Below, piece after piece: positions 24,981 to 32,955 of a DNA stretch of 64,000 nucleotides (positions are counted from its first letter, which is position 1; each line of letters opens with the position of its first letter). The position numbers were made by a program, and so were the translations under genes. The stretch comes from Pseudomonas sp. PDM18 (lineage in GTDB: Bacteria > Pseudomonadota > Gammaproteobacteria > Pseudomonadales > Pseudomonadaceae), in contig NZ_JACVBX010000012.1 of the NCBI RefSeq assembly GCF_014852585.1, positions 62,001-126,000 of the forward strand, in the 5' to 3' direction. A model generated the notes under the pieces. The model did no database searches. It was not told the DNA's origin and saw only the letters and a list, made by a program, of their open reading frames with translations.

Positions 24981-26087
24981 ATGAACAAAGAGTTCGCCCC
25001 GCTTGCCGCCGATGACGCACTGTGCTTTCCCTGTGGCAGCCCGCCCGCCATCGGCGAGTGGTGTGAGGTGGCTCCGGGCGTGCACTGGACCTGCATGCCG
25101 CTGCCAATCTACGTTCCGACCATCAATCTGTGGCTGCTCGAAGACGGCCCTGGCGTCGCCGTGGTGGACACCGGAATCAACAGCAACGACACCCGCCAGG
25201 CCTGGGAGCGATTGTTCGACGGAGTACTACGTGGCAGGCCGGTGACTCGCGTGCTAGGAACGCATATGCACCTAGATCACATCGGTCTGGCTGGCTGGCT
25301 TGGCGAGCGCTTCGCCTGCCGTCTATGGATGACGCGCCTGGAGTACCTGCAATGCCGGATGCTTGCAGGCGATAGCGGCCGCGGCCCCTCCAAGGAAACC
25401 CAGGCGTTCCTCCAGCGCGCCGGCTGGAGCGAAGCCGCGCTTGCGCTGAACCGGGAGCGCGCCAACACTTTCGGCCATATGCTCTGGCCGCTTCCGGAGA
25501 GCTTCCGCCGCGTGAGCGATGGCGAGCGCCTGCGTATTGGTGAGCACGAATGGGAAGTCGTGGTTGGGGCAGGCCATTCGCCGGAACACGCTTGTCTTTA
25601 CGAAGCCAAACGCAAGCTGCTGATATCCGGCGACCAAGTGCTGCCGCAGATCTCCTCCAATATTTCGGTACATCCCGGCGAGCCGGATGCCGACCCCATC
25701 AGCGATTGGCTCGATTCGCTGGCCATGCTGCGCGAACGCGTCAGCGACGAGGTGCTGGTGCTACCGGCACATGGCGAACCCTTCCGCGGCCTGCATGCGC
25801 GCCTGGCCCAGCTGGAGTCCAGCCTGCAACGCGCACTCGATCGGGTGCGTCGAGGACTGGATCGTCCAAGGCGAGTGGTAGATGTCTTCGAGCTGCTCTT
25901 CGCCCGGCAGATCCCAGCCAACGACATCGGCCTGATGGGCCTGGCCACCGGCGAAAGCCTCGCGCATCTGAATCACCTGCAGCAGCGCGGCGAACTATGT
26001 ACGGAAACCGATCAGCACGGCGTCGTCTGGTATCGATTGACTCCCCGGGTCACCGAATCGCTGGTTCGAGATAACGAACAAGGATGA
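24981..26087 (+). CDS. Metallo-beta-lactamase-fold hydrolase
   Basis: A 368-residue MBL-fold protein. The metal-binding motif THMHLDHIG is at about 94-102, with further ligands in GAGHSPEHACLY, LLISGDQVLP and LVLPAHGEPF. The C-terminal ~110 residues include a winged-helix-like segment (ATGESLAHLNHLQQRGEL), as in LACTB2-like and some thioesterase-type members. The start at 24981 follows GGAGGATCCGCA. Divergent from DUF1302 and next to an SDR, it probably hydrolyses an ester or CoA thioester of the pathway. The reaction cannot be fixed from sequence. Confidence 0.87.
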   Translation: MNKEFAPLAADDALCFPCGSPPAIGEWCEVAPGVHWTCMPLPIYVPTINLWLLEDGPGVAVVDTGINSNDTRQAWERLFDGVLRGRPVTRVLGTHMHLDHIGLAGWLGERFACRLWMTRLEYLQCRMLAGDSGRGPSKETQAFLQRAGWSEAALALNRERANTFGHMLWPLPESFRRVSDGERLRIGEHEWEVVVGAGHSPEHACLYEAKRKLLISGDQVLPQISSNISVHPGEPDADPISDWLDSLAMLRERVSDEVLVLPAHGEPFRGLHARLAQLESSLQRALDRVRRGLDRPRRVVDVFELLFARQIPANDIGLMGLATGESLAHLNHLQQRGELCTETDQHGVVWYRLTPRVTESLVRDNEQG

Positions 26088-26228
26088 GCAACCCCGCCCC
26101 CGGGTCTCTCGACACCTGTGCCTACGCCCAGGCGATCCCGACGCGCGGCCCGATGACGATGCCACCGGCATTGCTCCAGGCGGTAGGGAAACTGTCTGCT
26201 GCAATAGAGCCTATCTAGGCCAACGAAA

Positions 26229-26248
26229 ACGGCGCCTCGCGGCGCCGT
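26229..26248 (-). terminator. Rho-independent terminator of the minus-strand SDR gene
   Basis: Stem ACGGCGCC/GGCGCCGT with a TCGC loop. On the minus strand it runs into TTTTCGTT. A second small hairpin (ACAGGCC/GGCCTGT, 26284-26302) lies directly after the SDR stop. Confidence 0.65.
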
Positions 26249-26303
26249 CCGGGCGAAACAGCCAGCCCCCAGAACATCGGGATACAGGCCATTCAGGCCT
26301 GTG

Positions 26304-27050
26304 TCAGCGGGTGCCGCACTGGATATCGAGGGTCAGCGCGTTCAGGTAGGGGTTCTCGGCCACGTGACGGACCAACGCGGCGAACTCGCTCGGCTGCCCC
26401 ATGCGCCGCGGGAACAGCAGGCTGCTGACAATGCTCTCGGAGACCTTCGCCGGCATACCGGCCGACATGCCGGACTCGAACAGCCCCGGCGCCAACGTCA
26501 CCACGCGGATGCCGTGCTCGGCCAGGTCGCGGGCGATCGGAAGGGTCATGCCGATCACCCCGGCCTTGCTCGCACTGTAGGCCGCCTGGCCCATCTGCCC
26601 TTCGCGGGCAGCGCCGGAGGCGGTGTTGATGATCACCCCACGCTCGCCAGTGTCCTCGGGCTGGTTGGCGGTCATCGCCAGGGCAGCGTAGCGAATGATG
26701 TTGAAGGTGCCGGTCAAATTGACCGCCAGCACGCGGTTCCACAGGTCGCTGGGGAACGGCTGGCCCTTGGAGAGGGTTTTGCACGGGCCGAGGATGCCGG
26801 CGCAATTGACCGCGACATGGATGGCGCCAAGCTCGGCGACCACGGTGTCGATCGCCGACTTGACGCTCTCCTCGCTGGAAACGTCCACACCGATGCCGCG
26901 GACGCCCTCTCCCAGCGCCTCGTTCAGGCGAGCTTGGTCGAGATCCAGGCCCACCACACGTGCACCTGCAGTGGCCAACGCCCTGCAGGTGGCCAGCCCG
27001 AGCCCGGAAGCAGCCCCAGTGACGATCGCTACCTTGTTGTCCAGCTTCAT
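26304..27050 (-). CDS. Short-chain dehydrogenase (3-hydroxyacyl-CoA dehydrogenase type 2-like)
   Basis: A 248-residue NAD-dependent SDR starting at 27050 ([18 protein letters not shown]). Marks are TGAASGLG, the acidic residue in GLDLDQ that favours [25 protein letters not shown] and the active-site YSASK. The sequence resembles 3-hydroxyacyl-CoA/3-hydroxy-2-methylbutyryl-CoA dehydrogenases (type 2), including the [10 protein letters not shown] and [16 protein letters not shown] segments. It is divergent from the second MalT-type regulator and has a G-rich box 80-100 bp upstream. It probably oxidises a hydroxy-acyl-CoA of the cluster. Confidence 0.9.
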   Translation of the reverse strand: MKLDNKVAIVTGAASGLGLATCRALATAGARVVGLDLDQARLNEALGEGVRGIGVDVSSEESVKSAIDTVVAELGAIHVAVNCAGILGPCKTLSKGQPFPSDLWNRVLAVNLTGTFNIIRYAALAMTANQPEDTGERGVIINTASGAAREGQMGQAAYSASKAGVIGMTLPIARDLAEHGIRVVTLAPGLFESGMSAGMPAKVSESIVSSLLFPRRMGQPSEFAALVRHVAENPYLNALTLDIQCGTR

Positions 27051-27072
27051 GCGCTTGTTTCTCCTACGCTTA

Positions 27073-27096
27073 CCCATTGAATGGGCGCCCAATGGG
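27073..27096. promoter_or_regulatory. Nested inverted repeats upstream of the SDR gene
   Basis: CCCATT and AATGGG arms enclose GAATGGGCGCCC, itself containing GGGCGCCC. The repeat lies 23-46 bp before the SDR start and may be an operator or leader hairpin. Confidence 0.4.
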
Positions 27097-27130
27097 CGCG
27101 GATCATCGAGCATAAGCAGGGTGTTTTCGG

Positions 27131-27153
27131 CGTGTCCCCTCCCCTTGCGGACG
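27131..27153 (-). promoter_or_regulatory. G-rich candidate regulator box, near copy of the 4173 box
   Basis: On the minus strand it reads CGTCCGCAAGGGGAGGGG and ends ACACG. The first 11 bases and the G-tract match the 4173 box. It is oriented toward the SDR gene in the 255-bp region shared with the divergent MalT-type regulator. Confidence 0.5.
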
Positions 27154-27305
27154 CCTGTCAACGCCTCGGAAGTGCGCTGTATTAGAGGTTCTTGACGCAT
27201 TTTTGGCACTCCAGTACGGTCACTCGAATAGCCGTTTTCATGCCTGCCCGCGAATGCCGCCGAGTTCCGTTCGCGCTCCCGGCCACTAGTATTTCCAGGG
27301 AAAAA

Positions 27306-30005
27306 ATGACAATTAATCCCGCCCGCCACCTGGCTTCGACCAAGTTTTCGCCGCCGCGCATCGGTACCAAGCACGTGCCGCGCAACAACTTGATCGCTCA
27401 GCTGGACCAGATGCACGAATGCCGGCTCGCGCTGATCACCGGCGCCGCCGGCTACGGCAAGACGACCCTGCTCGCGCAATGGCGTCAGGACCGCCTGAAG
27501 GCCGGCGCGGAAGTCGCCTGGATATCGCTGACGAGCGACGACAAGGGCTATGCTCCGTTCTGCACGGCGCTCATCGAGGCCCTGCGCCGCCTGGGCATCG
27601 CCCTGGACTTCGACCTGCTGCAGGAGGACGGCACGGCCTCGGCAATGGACGCCATGGTCGCCGCCGTTGTCGAGGGCGCGGAAAACCTGTCGAAGGAGCT
27701 CTACCTGATCCTCGACGACTACCACCACGTCGAGGTACCGCTGGCCCACAAGCTGATCCAGAAACTGCTCGACCATGGGCCGGGCAACCTGCACCTGGTG
27801 ATCGCCTCTCGGGTAGCACCGCCGCTGAGCCTGTCGCGGCTGCGGGTGATGCAGCAGGTTGTGGAGATCGAGAGTGTCACCCTGCCGTTCGACGCCACCG
27901 AAACCCGCGCCTTCATCGAGGAGAACCTGGGGCGAGACAAGCTCAACGCCGACGAACTGAGTCTGATCCATGAGCTGACCAGCGGCTGGCCGTCCTGCCT
28001 GCAGCTAATCGTGATCATGCTGAAGAACCGCCCGGACTCTCGCTCCATCCTCCACGACTTGGTCTGGCGTTCCAGCGACCTGCAGACCTACCTTAGCGAG
28101 GAAGTGGTGGAGCACTTACCGGCCGAACTCGTTGCGTTCGCCGAGGCGCTTTCGATCTTCCGCCGCTTCAACGCCCCCATGGCCAAAGCGGTCACTGACA
28201 GCGAAGAGGCCGGCGGGCTGATCAAGCGCATGGAAGACGAAAACCTGCTGATCTACCGGGTCGACTCGGATGATCGCCTGCCCTGGTACCGCTTCCACCC
28301 GCTGTTCGGCGAATTTCTCACCAGCCGCCTGGCACGCCACGGTGGCGACCTGCAGCAGTTGCACCGGCGCGGCGCGCGCTGGTTTGCCGAGCATCGCTGC
28401 CTGACCGAGGCGCTACGCCACGCCAGCCTGGGCGAGGACATCGACTTCGCCACCCAGGTCATTGAGCGTTCCGCGCCAGCCACCTGGAGCCTGGAATACC
28501 TGAGCCCGACGCTGCACTTGCTGGAGCGCCTGCCAGAGGACGTGCTGTTCCGCCACCAGCGCCTGCTCTTCCTTGCCTGCCTGACTGTGTCACTGACATC
28601 CCGTCCGGCGCGGGCGAAGGCCTGGCTGCAGCATCTACAGAACAGCGACCTGCAAGCCCATCCGGACATCGCCAGCGGCCTCCCGCTGATTCGTGGCGCA
28701 ATCGCCGTGCAGGACGACGACACCGAACTGGCCATTGAAGTGCTCGAACCGGTACGCGATGCCAGCCTGGAAAACCCATTCCTGCGCTATGTGCTGCTGC
28801 TCGCCCTGACGGTCGCCTACACAGCCGCCGGGCGCTACGCCGATGCCCGCCGCCTGCACGACCAATACCCCATTCCGCCGGAGGACCGCGGTAACGACAC
28901 GGCGATGGTTGCCGAGTTCACCAACACCACCAACCTGATCGCCGCCGGCTATGTCCGCGAGTTCGCGACGGTCGCCTCACAGTTGCTCGAACATGCCACC
29001 CGCGAGGGCGGCAGCCGCTCCATCTGCGCGAACCTGTGCGCCAGCGCCCTGACCGAGGCTTTCTACGAACTCGACCGCATCGACGACTCCCGCGAGACCA
29101 TCGCCAACCGTTTCGGCCTGCTGCACTCCTCGGTGCCGGACGTGATAGTGCGCACCAACCTCACCCGCGTCCGCCTCGACTTGTTGCAGAAAGGCACCGA
29201 GGCCGCACTGAGCTTCCTCGAACAGCAGATCGCCCATCTGCGCTGCCTCGGCCAGGTCCGCCCTGTGGCCCACCTGGTGGCCGAACAGATTCGCGTACTG
29301 CTGCTCAAGGGTAGCCGCAACCGCGCCGGCGAACTGCTGGAAACCCTCGATGACCTGGTGCGCCGGCACGCGAGCGAGCGTGGCGCCCGCGCCGAGTTGC
29401 CGGCGATCGCCGCGCTCGCCCGCGCCCGCTACCTGAAGGCAGAGGATTCGACACAGACGCTTGCCCAGCTGCAGATCGTCCGAGCGTATGCGCAAGCGTT
29501 CGACCGCGGCCGCCTGCTGACACTCGTCGAGCTGCTCACCGCCTCCGCCCTAGACGACCTCAAGCGTCCAGAGGAAGCAATGCAGCACCTGCGCCAGGCG
29601 GTAACCGCCGGACAACGCTTCGGCCTAGTCCGGACCTTCATCGACGAAGGCGCGCTGTCGGAGAAGCTGCTAGCTCGCCTGGTCGAAGAACAGGCCGTCG
29701 AGGGCGAAGTGCTGGTCTACGCCGAGGAGCTGCTCGGCAAGCTCAACGATCCGTTCGCCGTCAACGCCAGCCAGCCGCGCACGCGCCGCGTCCAGCCGGC
29801 TAAGACCCAGGCGGTGCTGACCAAGCGCGAGATCGAGATCCTCGCCCTGGTGGCCCAGGCCATGTCAAGCAAACGCATCGCACTTACCCTGGACATCACC
29901 CTGGAAACGGTGAAGTGGAACCTGCGCAACATCTTCGCCAAGCTTGGCGTCTCCAGCCGCTACGACGCCATGGTCTGGGCGAAGAACCACAACCTAATCG
30001 ACTAG
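27306..30005 (+). CDS. MalT-type LuxR transcriptional regulator (copy 2)
   Basis: An 899-residue paralogue of the regulator at 1310-4015 with the same layout: ASTKFSPPR start, Walker A GAAGYGKT at about 46-53, LILDDYHHVEVP, STAND module, helical repeats, and a C-terminal LuxR domain LTKREIEILALVAQAMSSKRIA. The ATG at 27306 is preceded by CCAGGGAAAA. An upstream in-frame ATG at 27240 is possible but lacks a better ribosome site and the extra residues are not family-like. It is divergent from the SDR gene. It probably senses a pathway intermediate and activates the minus-strand genes of region 1. Confidence 0.92.
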   Translation: MTINPARHLASTKFSPPRIGTKHVPRNNLIAQLDQMHECRLALITGAAGYGKTTLLAQWRQDRLKAGAEVAWISLTSDDKGYAPFCTALIEALRRLGIALDFDLLQEDGTASAMDAMVAAVVEGAENLSKELYLILDDYHHVEVPLAHKLIQKLLDHGPGNLHLVIASRVAPPLSLSRLRVMQQVVEIESVTLPFDATETRAFIEENLGRDKLNADELSLIHELTSGWPSCLQLIVIMLKNRPDSRSILHDLVWRSSDLQTYLSEEVVEHLPAELVAFAEALSIFRRFNAPMAKAVTDSEEAGGLIKRMEDENLLIYRVDSDDRLPWYRFHPLFGEFLTSRLARHGGDLQQLHRRGARWFAEHRCLTEALRHASLGEDIDFATQVIERSAPATWSLEYLSPTLHLLERLPEDVLFRHQRLLFLACLTVSLTSRPARAKAWLQHLQNSDLQAHPDIASGLPLIRGAIAVQDDDTELAIEVLEPVRDASLENPFLRYVLLLALTVAYTAAGRYADARRLHDQYPIPPEDRGNDTAMVAEFTNTTNLIAAGYVREFATVASQLLEHATREGGSRSICANLCASALTEAFYELDRIDDSRETIANRFGLLHSSVPDVIVRTNLTRVRLDLLQKGTEAALSFLEQQIAHLRCLGQVRPVAHLVAEQIRVLLLKGSRNRAGELLETLDDLVRRHASERGARAELPAIAALARARYLKAEDSTQTLAQLQIVRAYAQAFDRGRLLTLVELLTASALDDLKRPEEAMQHLRQAVTAGQRFGLVRTFIDEGALSEKLLARLVEEQAVEGEVLVYAEELLGKLNDPFAVNASQPRTRRVQPAKTQAVLTKREIEILALVAQAMSSKRIALTLDITLETVKWNLRNIFAKLGVSSRYDAMVWAKNHNLID

Positions 30006-30203
30006 CGCCGCCTCTCGCCTGCGTCGTGCCATGATGGGTGCGACGCTCCTGATGCCAATACGCCCAACCACGCTCGCATCCCCGTACCCCCACTCCAATC
30101 AAATTGCGTCGAGGCTCCTGGCATCCGCTCTGCTGGCGAGCCACACGGCATGACCGTCCGATGAGGGATGAGCCAATAGACGAGGTGGCGAAGCGCAAGA
30201 GCA

Positions 30204-30624
30204 TGACCTGGATGGCGCTGGGCCTGTCCCTCTTGTTGCCAACGGCAACGGTACGGTCGGCGTCAGCATCTGGCTGCCTAGCGCGCTTAGCACCCTAGCC
30301 GCCGTGCCGGCAGAACCGGGTTGGAGCTTTCTTTTAATCTACTACCACGCAAGTGCCGACATCGGTGCCGACCAGCCTGGAGGGCACCAGCGACCTCTTT
30401 GTCGCCTGCACGCTGAAATGGAACCGCGGCGTGCACAACTTCATGGTCTATAGCATGGGCAACTTGCCGGCCGGCGCCTACGACCCAAATCGCCTGGTCA
30501 ACCTGGGGCTGGGCCATGCCTCACCGGGCGCCGGCGGCGGCTACACCTACTTCAACAAGGACAATGAGCTCTCCTTGGTGGCCGGCCGACCTACAAACGG
30601 GAAAACACCGACACGCACTATCAG
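30204..30624 (+). pseudogene. Decayed phenol-MetA-pathway (SphA-type, PF13557-like) outer-membrane protein, cut by an IS
   Basis: Three frames carry pieces of one protein. A signal-peptide-like start, MTWMALGLSLLLPTATV, is at 30204. VGVSIWLPSALSTLAAVPAE and PGWSFLLIYYHASAD are in a second frame (about 30256-30355). CTLKWNRGVHNFMVY, YDPNRLVNLGLGH and GGGYTYFN are in a third (about 30374-30560). Finally TYKRENTDTHYQWS follows after another shift, up to the IS. The central part of the usual ~300-residue protein is missing and nothing recognisable resumes beyond the IS. This is a frameshifted, internally deleted relic of a transporter-like gene found in aromatic and hydrophobe catabolic clusters. 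Confidence 0.75.
30622..30624. repeat. Left target-site duplication of the IS
   Basis: CAG immediately before the IS left end matches CAG immediately after the right end (31876-31878). Three bp is a usual IS3-family duplication length. Confidence 0.75.
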
Positions 30625-30649
30625 TGGTCTGTCCCGGGCTGAGTGGACA
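30625..30649 (+). repeat. IS left terminal inverted repeat
   Basis: About 19 of 25 positions match the right repeat; the outer 12 are identical. Confidence 0.8.
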
Positions 30650-30688
30650 CTGACTTAAGGTGGATAATGTCCACCGCAAGGAGTGTTC

Positions 30689-30982
30689 ATGACCCAGACC
30701 AGACGACGTTTTCCCGAATCCTTCAAACGCGAGGCGGTAGACCAGGTGCTTGCCGGTACGCCGCTTCGTCATGTCGCCGAGACGCTGGGCATCGCCGAAA
30801 GCCTGTTGGGCAAATGGAAGCGCCAGTACGAGCAGCAAGGTGACGATGCCTTTCCGGGCAATGGCAAGCAGCGGGGCGAGAGCGCGGAGCTGCGTCGCCT
30901 ACGCCAGCAACTGGCTCAGGTCACCATGGAGCGCGATGTTTTAAAAAAGGCGCTCGCCATCTTCTCGCAGCCCACGAAGTGA
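30689..30982 (+). CDS. IS3-family transposase OrfA (DNA-binding subunit)
   Basis: A 97-residue helix-turn-helix protein (RRFPESFKREAVDQVL, LRHVAETLGIAESLLGKWKR) followed by the leucine-zipper segment ELRRLRQQLAQVTMERDVLKKA. The ATG at 30689 follows AAGGAGTGTTC. Near its 3' end, A_AAA_AAG (30943-30949) lies in frame, a canonical -1 frameshift heptamer. The frame beyond it is open into orfB, so an OrfAB fusion can be made. Confidence 0.92.
   Translation: MTQTRRRFPESFKREAVDQVLAGTPLRHVAETLGIAESLLGKWKRQYEQQGDDAFPGNGKQRGESAELRRLRQQLAQVTMERDVLKKALAIFSQPTK
30943..30949 (+). promoter_or_regulatory. Programmed -1 ribosomal frameshift site
   Basis: A_AAA_AAG is in phase with orfA, and the -1 frame reads through without stops to the orfB start region. 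This is the usual way IS3 elements make the OrfAB transposase. Confidence 0.8.
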
Positions 30983-31845
30983 AGTTCCGCGCCATCGAGG
31001 CGTTGGCCGGTCGCTATCCCGTAGCGCCGATGTGCCGGCTGCTGCAGGTATCCCGCAGCGGTTTCTATGCCTGGCAGCAGCGGCCTCCCTCGGCGAGAGA
31101 GATGGCGAATCGGCGTCTGAGCAAGGAGATCCGCACCATCCACCACGAGGTGAATGGGATCTATGGCCATCGCCGAATCAAGGCCGAGTTGGCGGCCATG
31201 GGGCATGCGTGTGGTCGACACCGAGTCGCTCGACTGATGCGCGAAGCCGACCTGCGTGTTCGTTCGCGCAAGCGTTGGCGGCAGGTTTCCAGCAGTCGTC
31301 ATGCTCTGCCGATTGCCCCGAACCACCTGGATCGCCAGTTCGCCTCGGATCGCGCCAATCGGCACTGGGTCTCGGACATGACCTACGTGCGGACGGCCCA
31401 AGGCTGGCTGTATCTGGCCGTCGTGCTCGATCTCTATTCACGCGCTGTCGTCGGTTGGGCGATGCACCATCGGATGCAACAGGCCCTGGTGCATGCTGCT
31501 CTGGAGATGGCCGTTGCACGCCGACAGCCGAAAGAAGAAGTGCTGCTGCACTCGGATCGTGGCAGCCAATACTGCGCGTACGACTACCAGGCCTTGCTTC
31601 GGCGACATCGAATCGTGCCCAGCCATTCACGTCCGGGGAACTGCTGGGACAACGCCGCGATGGAGAGCTTCTTCCGTTCGCTGAAGGCTGAGCGGGTTTA
31701 CCTAACGCGCTATGCCAGCTACCACGAGGCGAAAACCGACCTGTTCGACTACATCCGCTTTTACAATCACCGTCGCCGCCACTCGACGCTGGGCTATCTC
31801 AGTCCGATGGAGTTTGAGCGGCGAAATGCGAGCAGTAACTCTTAA
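30979..31845 (+). CDS. IS3-family transposase OrfB (integrase core)
   Basis: A 288-residue DDE recombinase. An N-terminal HTH_21-like part (YGHRRIKAELAAMGHACGRHRVARLM) precedes the rve core with Asp in HWVSDMTYV, Asp near LHSDRGSQY and Glu in NAAMESFFRSLKAE, ending HSTLGYLSPMEFE. A separate start would be GTG 30979, overlapping the orfA stop; the main product is probably the frameshift fusion with OrfA. It is intact in length. Confidence 0.93.
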   Translation: MKFRAIEALAGRYPVAPMCRLLQVSRSGFYAWQQRPPSAREMANRRLSKEIRTIHHEVNGIYGHRRIKAELAAMGHACGRHRVARLMREADLRVRSRKRWRQVSSSRHALPIAPNHLDRQFASDRANRHWVSDMTYVRTAQGWLYLAVVLDLYSRAVVGWAMHHRMQQALVHAALEMAVARRQPKEEVLLHSDRGSQYCAYDYQALLRRHRIVPSHSRPGNCWDNAAMESFFRSLKAERVYLTRYASYHEAKTDLFDYIRFYNHRRRHSTLGYLSPMEFERRNASSNS

Positions 31846-31850
31846 CTACC

Positions 31851-31875
31851 TGTCCACCAGTTTCGGGACAGACCA
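31851..31875 (-). repeat. IS right terminal inverted repeat
   Basis: It is the partner of 30625-30649 and is followed at 31876 by the CAG duplication. Confidence 0.8.
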
Positions 31876-32001
31876 CAGATTTCCTGACCTAACAAAAGGC
31901 CTATCCTGGGGGCACTGCTCTTTCTTTCGTGTTCGCTCTGATGTACTTATCTCAATTTTCTATTTATAACTGCATGCTCTTCTACCTGTCTGGGTCGACT
32001 A

Positions 32002-32856
32002 ATGCGCCAGAAACGTGATCGCTCAAAAAATGAAAACGTACTGCAATCTGCGATTATCGCCTCACTAATTGCCTATTGCCGCGACAACGGTATTCGGGTC
32101 AGTCATCTCGAGTATTATGCCAATCAACAGGGTGAAGGCCTGAATTTGGTTTGTGCTGACTTTCTTGCCACATTGGACGATTCAAGTCTCTTGTTGGCTG
32201 AGACTAAGGTGCAATCGGAAGGAAAGTTAATCAGCTTTGATCATGATCAGTTCGTGGATAATCTGACATTTGAGGGATTGGGGTTCCCTATTGTCTATGT
32301 CTACAACACCCTCCCGACGATGCCTTACTTCTATAAACCACAACCTTTTGACTATCCGGTGATGACCCTCAAGGCGACCAACTGCTCTCCGCCCTCCCAG
32401 CTGGCTGGCGAGGAACCTGACATAGCCAATCACTCCAGCCTGCTCCGCTGGCTAAGAGCTATTCCACGGGGCGGTGATAATACTACAAGATTTGCCGATA
32501 TTTTTGGCGCAATCCGCTCAGAGGCTTTAATTACTAATGGGGTCATGATGCTGATCTATGGAACCAGCACAGTAACCTATATGGAAGATACTTCTGCGAA
32601 GAGTCTGGAACTTCTGATTAACGCATTGACCAGGGAGTCGACAGGAAAGTATCTGAACACCAGTCAGAAGGCCAAGCTCAGGGAGTTTCTCGACGAAGAG
32701 GCGGATGCATTCAATCGATGGTCAAACCTGGCAGGCGTTTACACAAGCCCATCGAATGGGCTTGGACAAGACCCTGAATACGACCCTGACAACGAGCCCG
32801 ATAACGACGGAAACTTAAATAAACGTTCAAAATCGGGTTTTGACTTCAAGTTTTAA
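32002..32856 (+). CDS. Unrecognised protein, possible PD-(D/E)xK-type nuclease
   Basis: A 284-residue protein I do not recognise as a named family. The N-terminal third has the spacing of a restriction-endonuclease-like core: Glu at about 11 (NENVLQ), Asp at about 53 in CADFLATL, Glu-Thr-Lys at 67-69 (LLAETKV) and Gln at about 83 (DHDQF). The middle carries YVYNTLPTMPYFYKPQPF. The C-terminus is acidic and low-complexity (DPEYDPDNEPDNDG). Base composition is clearly more AT-rich than regions 1 and 3, and it is the first gene after the IS. It is followed by an AbiTii gene and a DUF4297/HerA pair, so a defence role is plausible. The nuclease assignment is tentative. Confidence 0.6.
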   Translation: MRQKRDRSKNENVLQSAIIASLIAYCRDNGIRVSHLEYYANQQGEGLNLVCADFLATLDDSSLLLAETKVQSEGKLISFDHDQFVDNLTFEGLGFPIVYVYNTLPTMPYFYKPQPFDYPVMTLKATNCSPPSQLAGEEPDIANHSSLLRWLRAIPRGGDNTTRFADIFGAIRSEALITNGVMMLIYGTSTVTYMEDTSAKSLELLINALTRESTGKYLNTSQKAKLREFLDEEADAFNRWSNLAGVYTSPSNGLGQDPEYDPDNEPDNDGNLNKRSKSGFDFKF

Positions 32857-32955
32857 CTGCTCTGGAGTGGCGTTTGTCGGCAGGTTGAACGCTTTGTTGC
32901 GCTTAGCTGTGACGGCATGCTATGCAGTCACCTTGCCATCACGCGGAGAGTGAAT

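Larger units (their letters stand above)
30625..31875 (+). mobile_element. Complete IS3-family insertion sequence, 1251 bp
   Basis: The termini are imperfect inverted repeats of about 25 bp: left TGGTCTGTCCCGGGCTGAGT (30625-30644) and right, on the complement, TGGTCTGTCCCGAAACTGGT (ending at 31875). They begin TG and end CA. CAG is duplicated on both flanks. Inside are orfA and orfB in the -1 arrangement with an A_AAA_AAG slip site, a full DDE transposase and no visible damage, so it may be active. It separates the degraded gene of region 1 from the lower-GC defence genes. Confidence 0.92.

Noticed and set aside
31930..31975. A TGTCA-type transposon end on the left side of the island
   Set aside because: CTCAATTTTCTATTTATAACTG only loosely resembles the right-hand repeats; the match is too weak to call.
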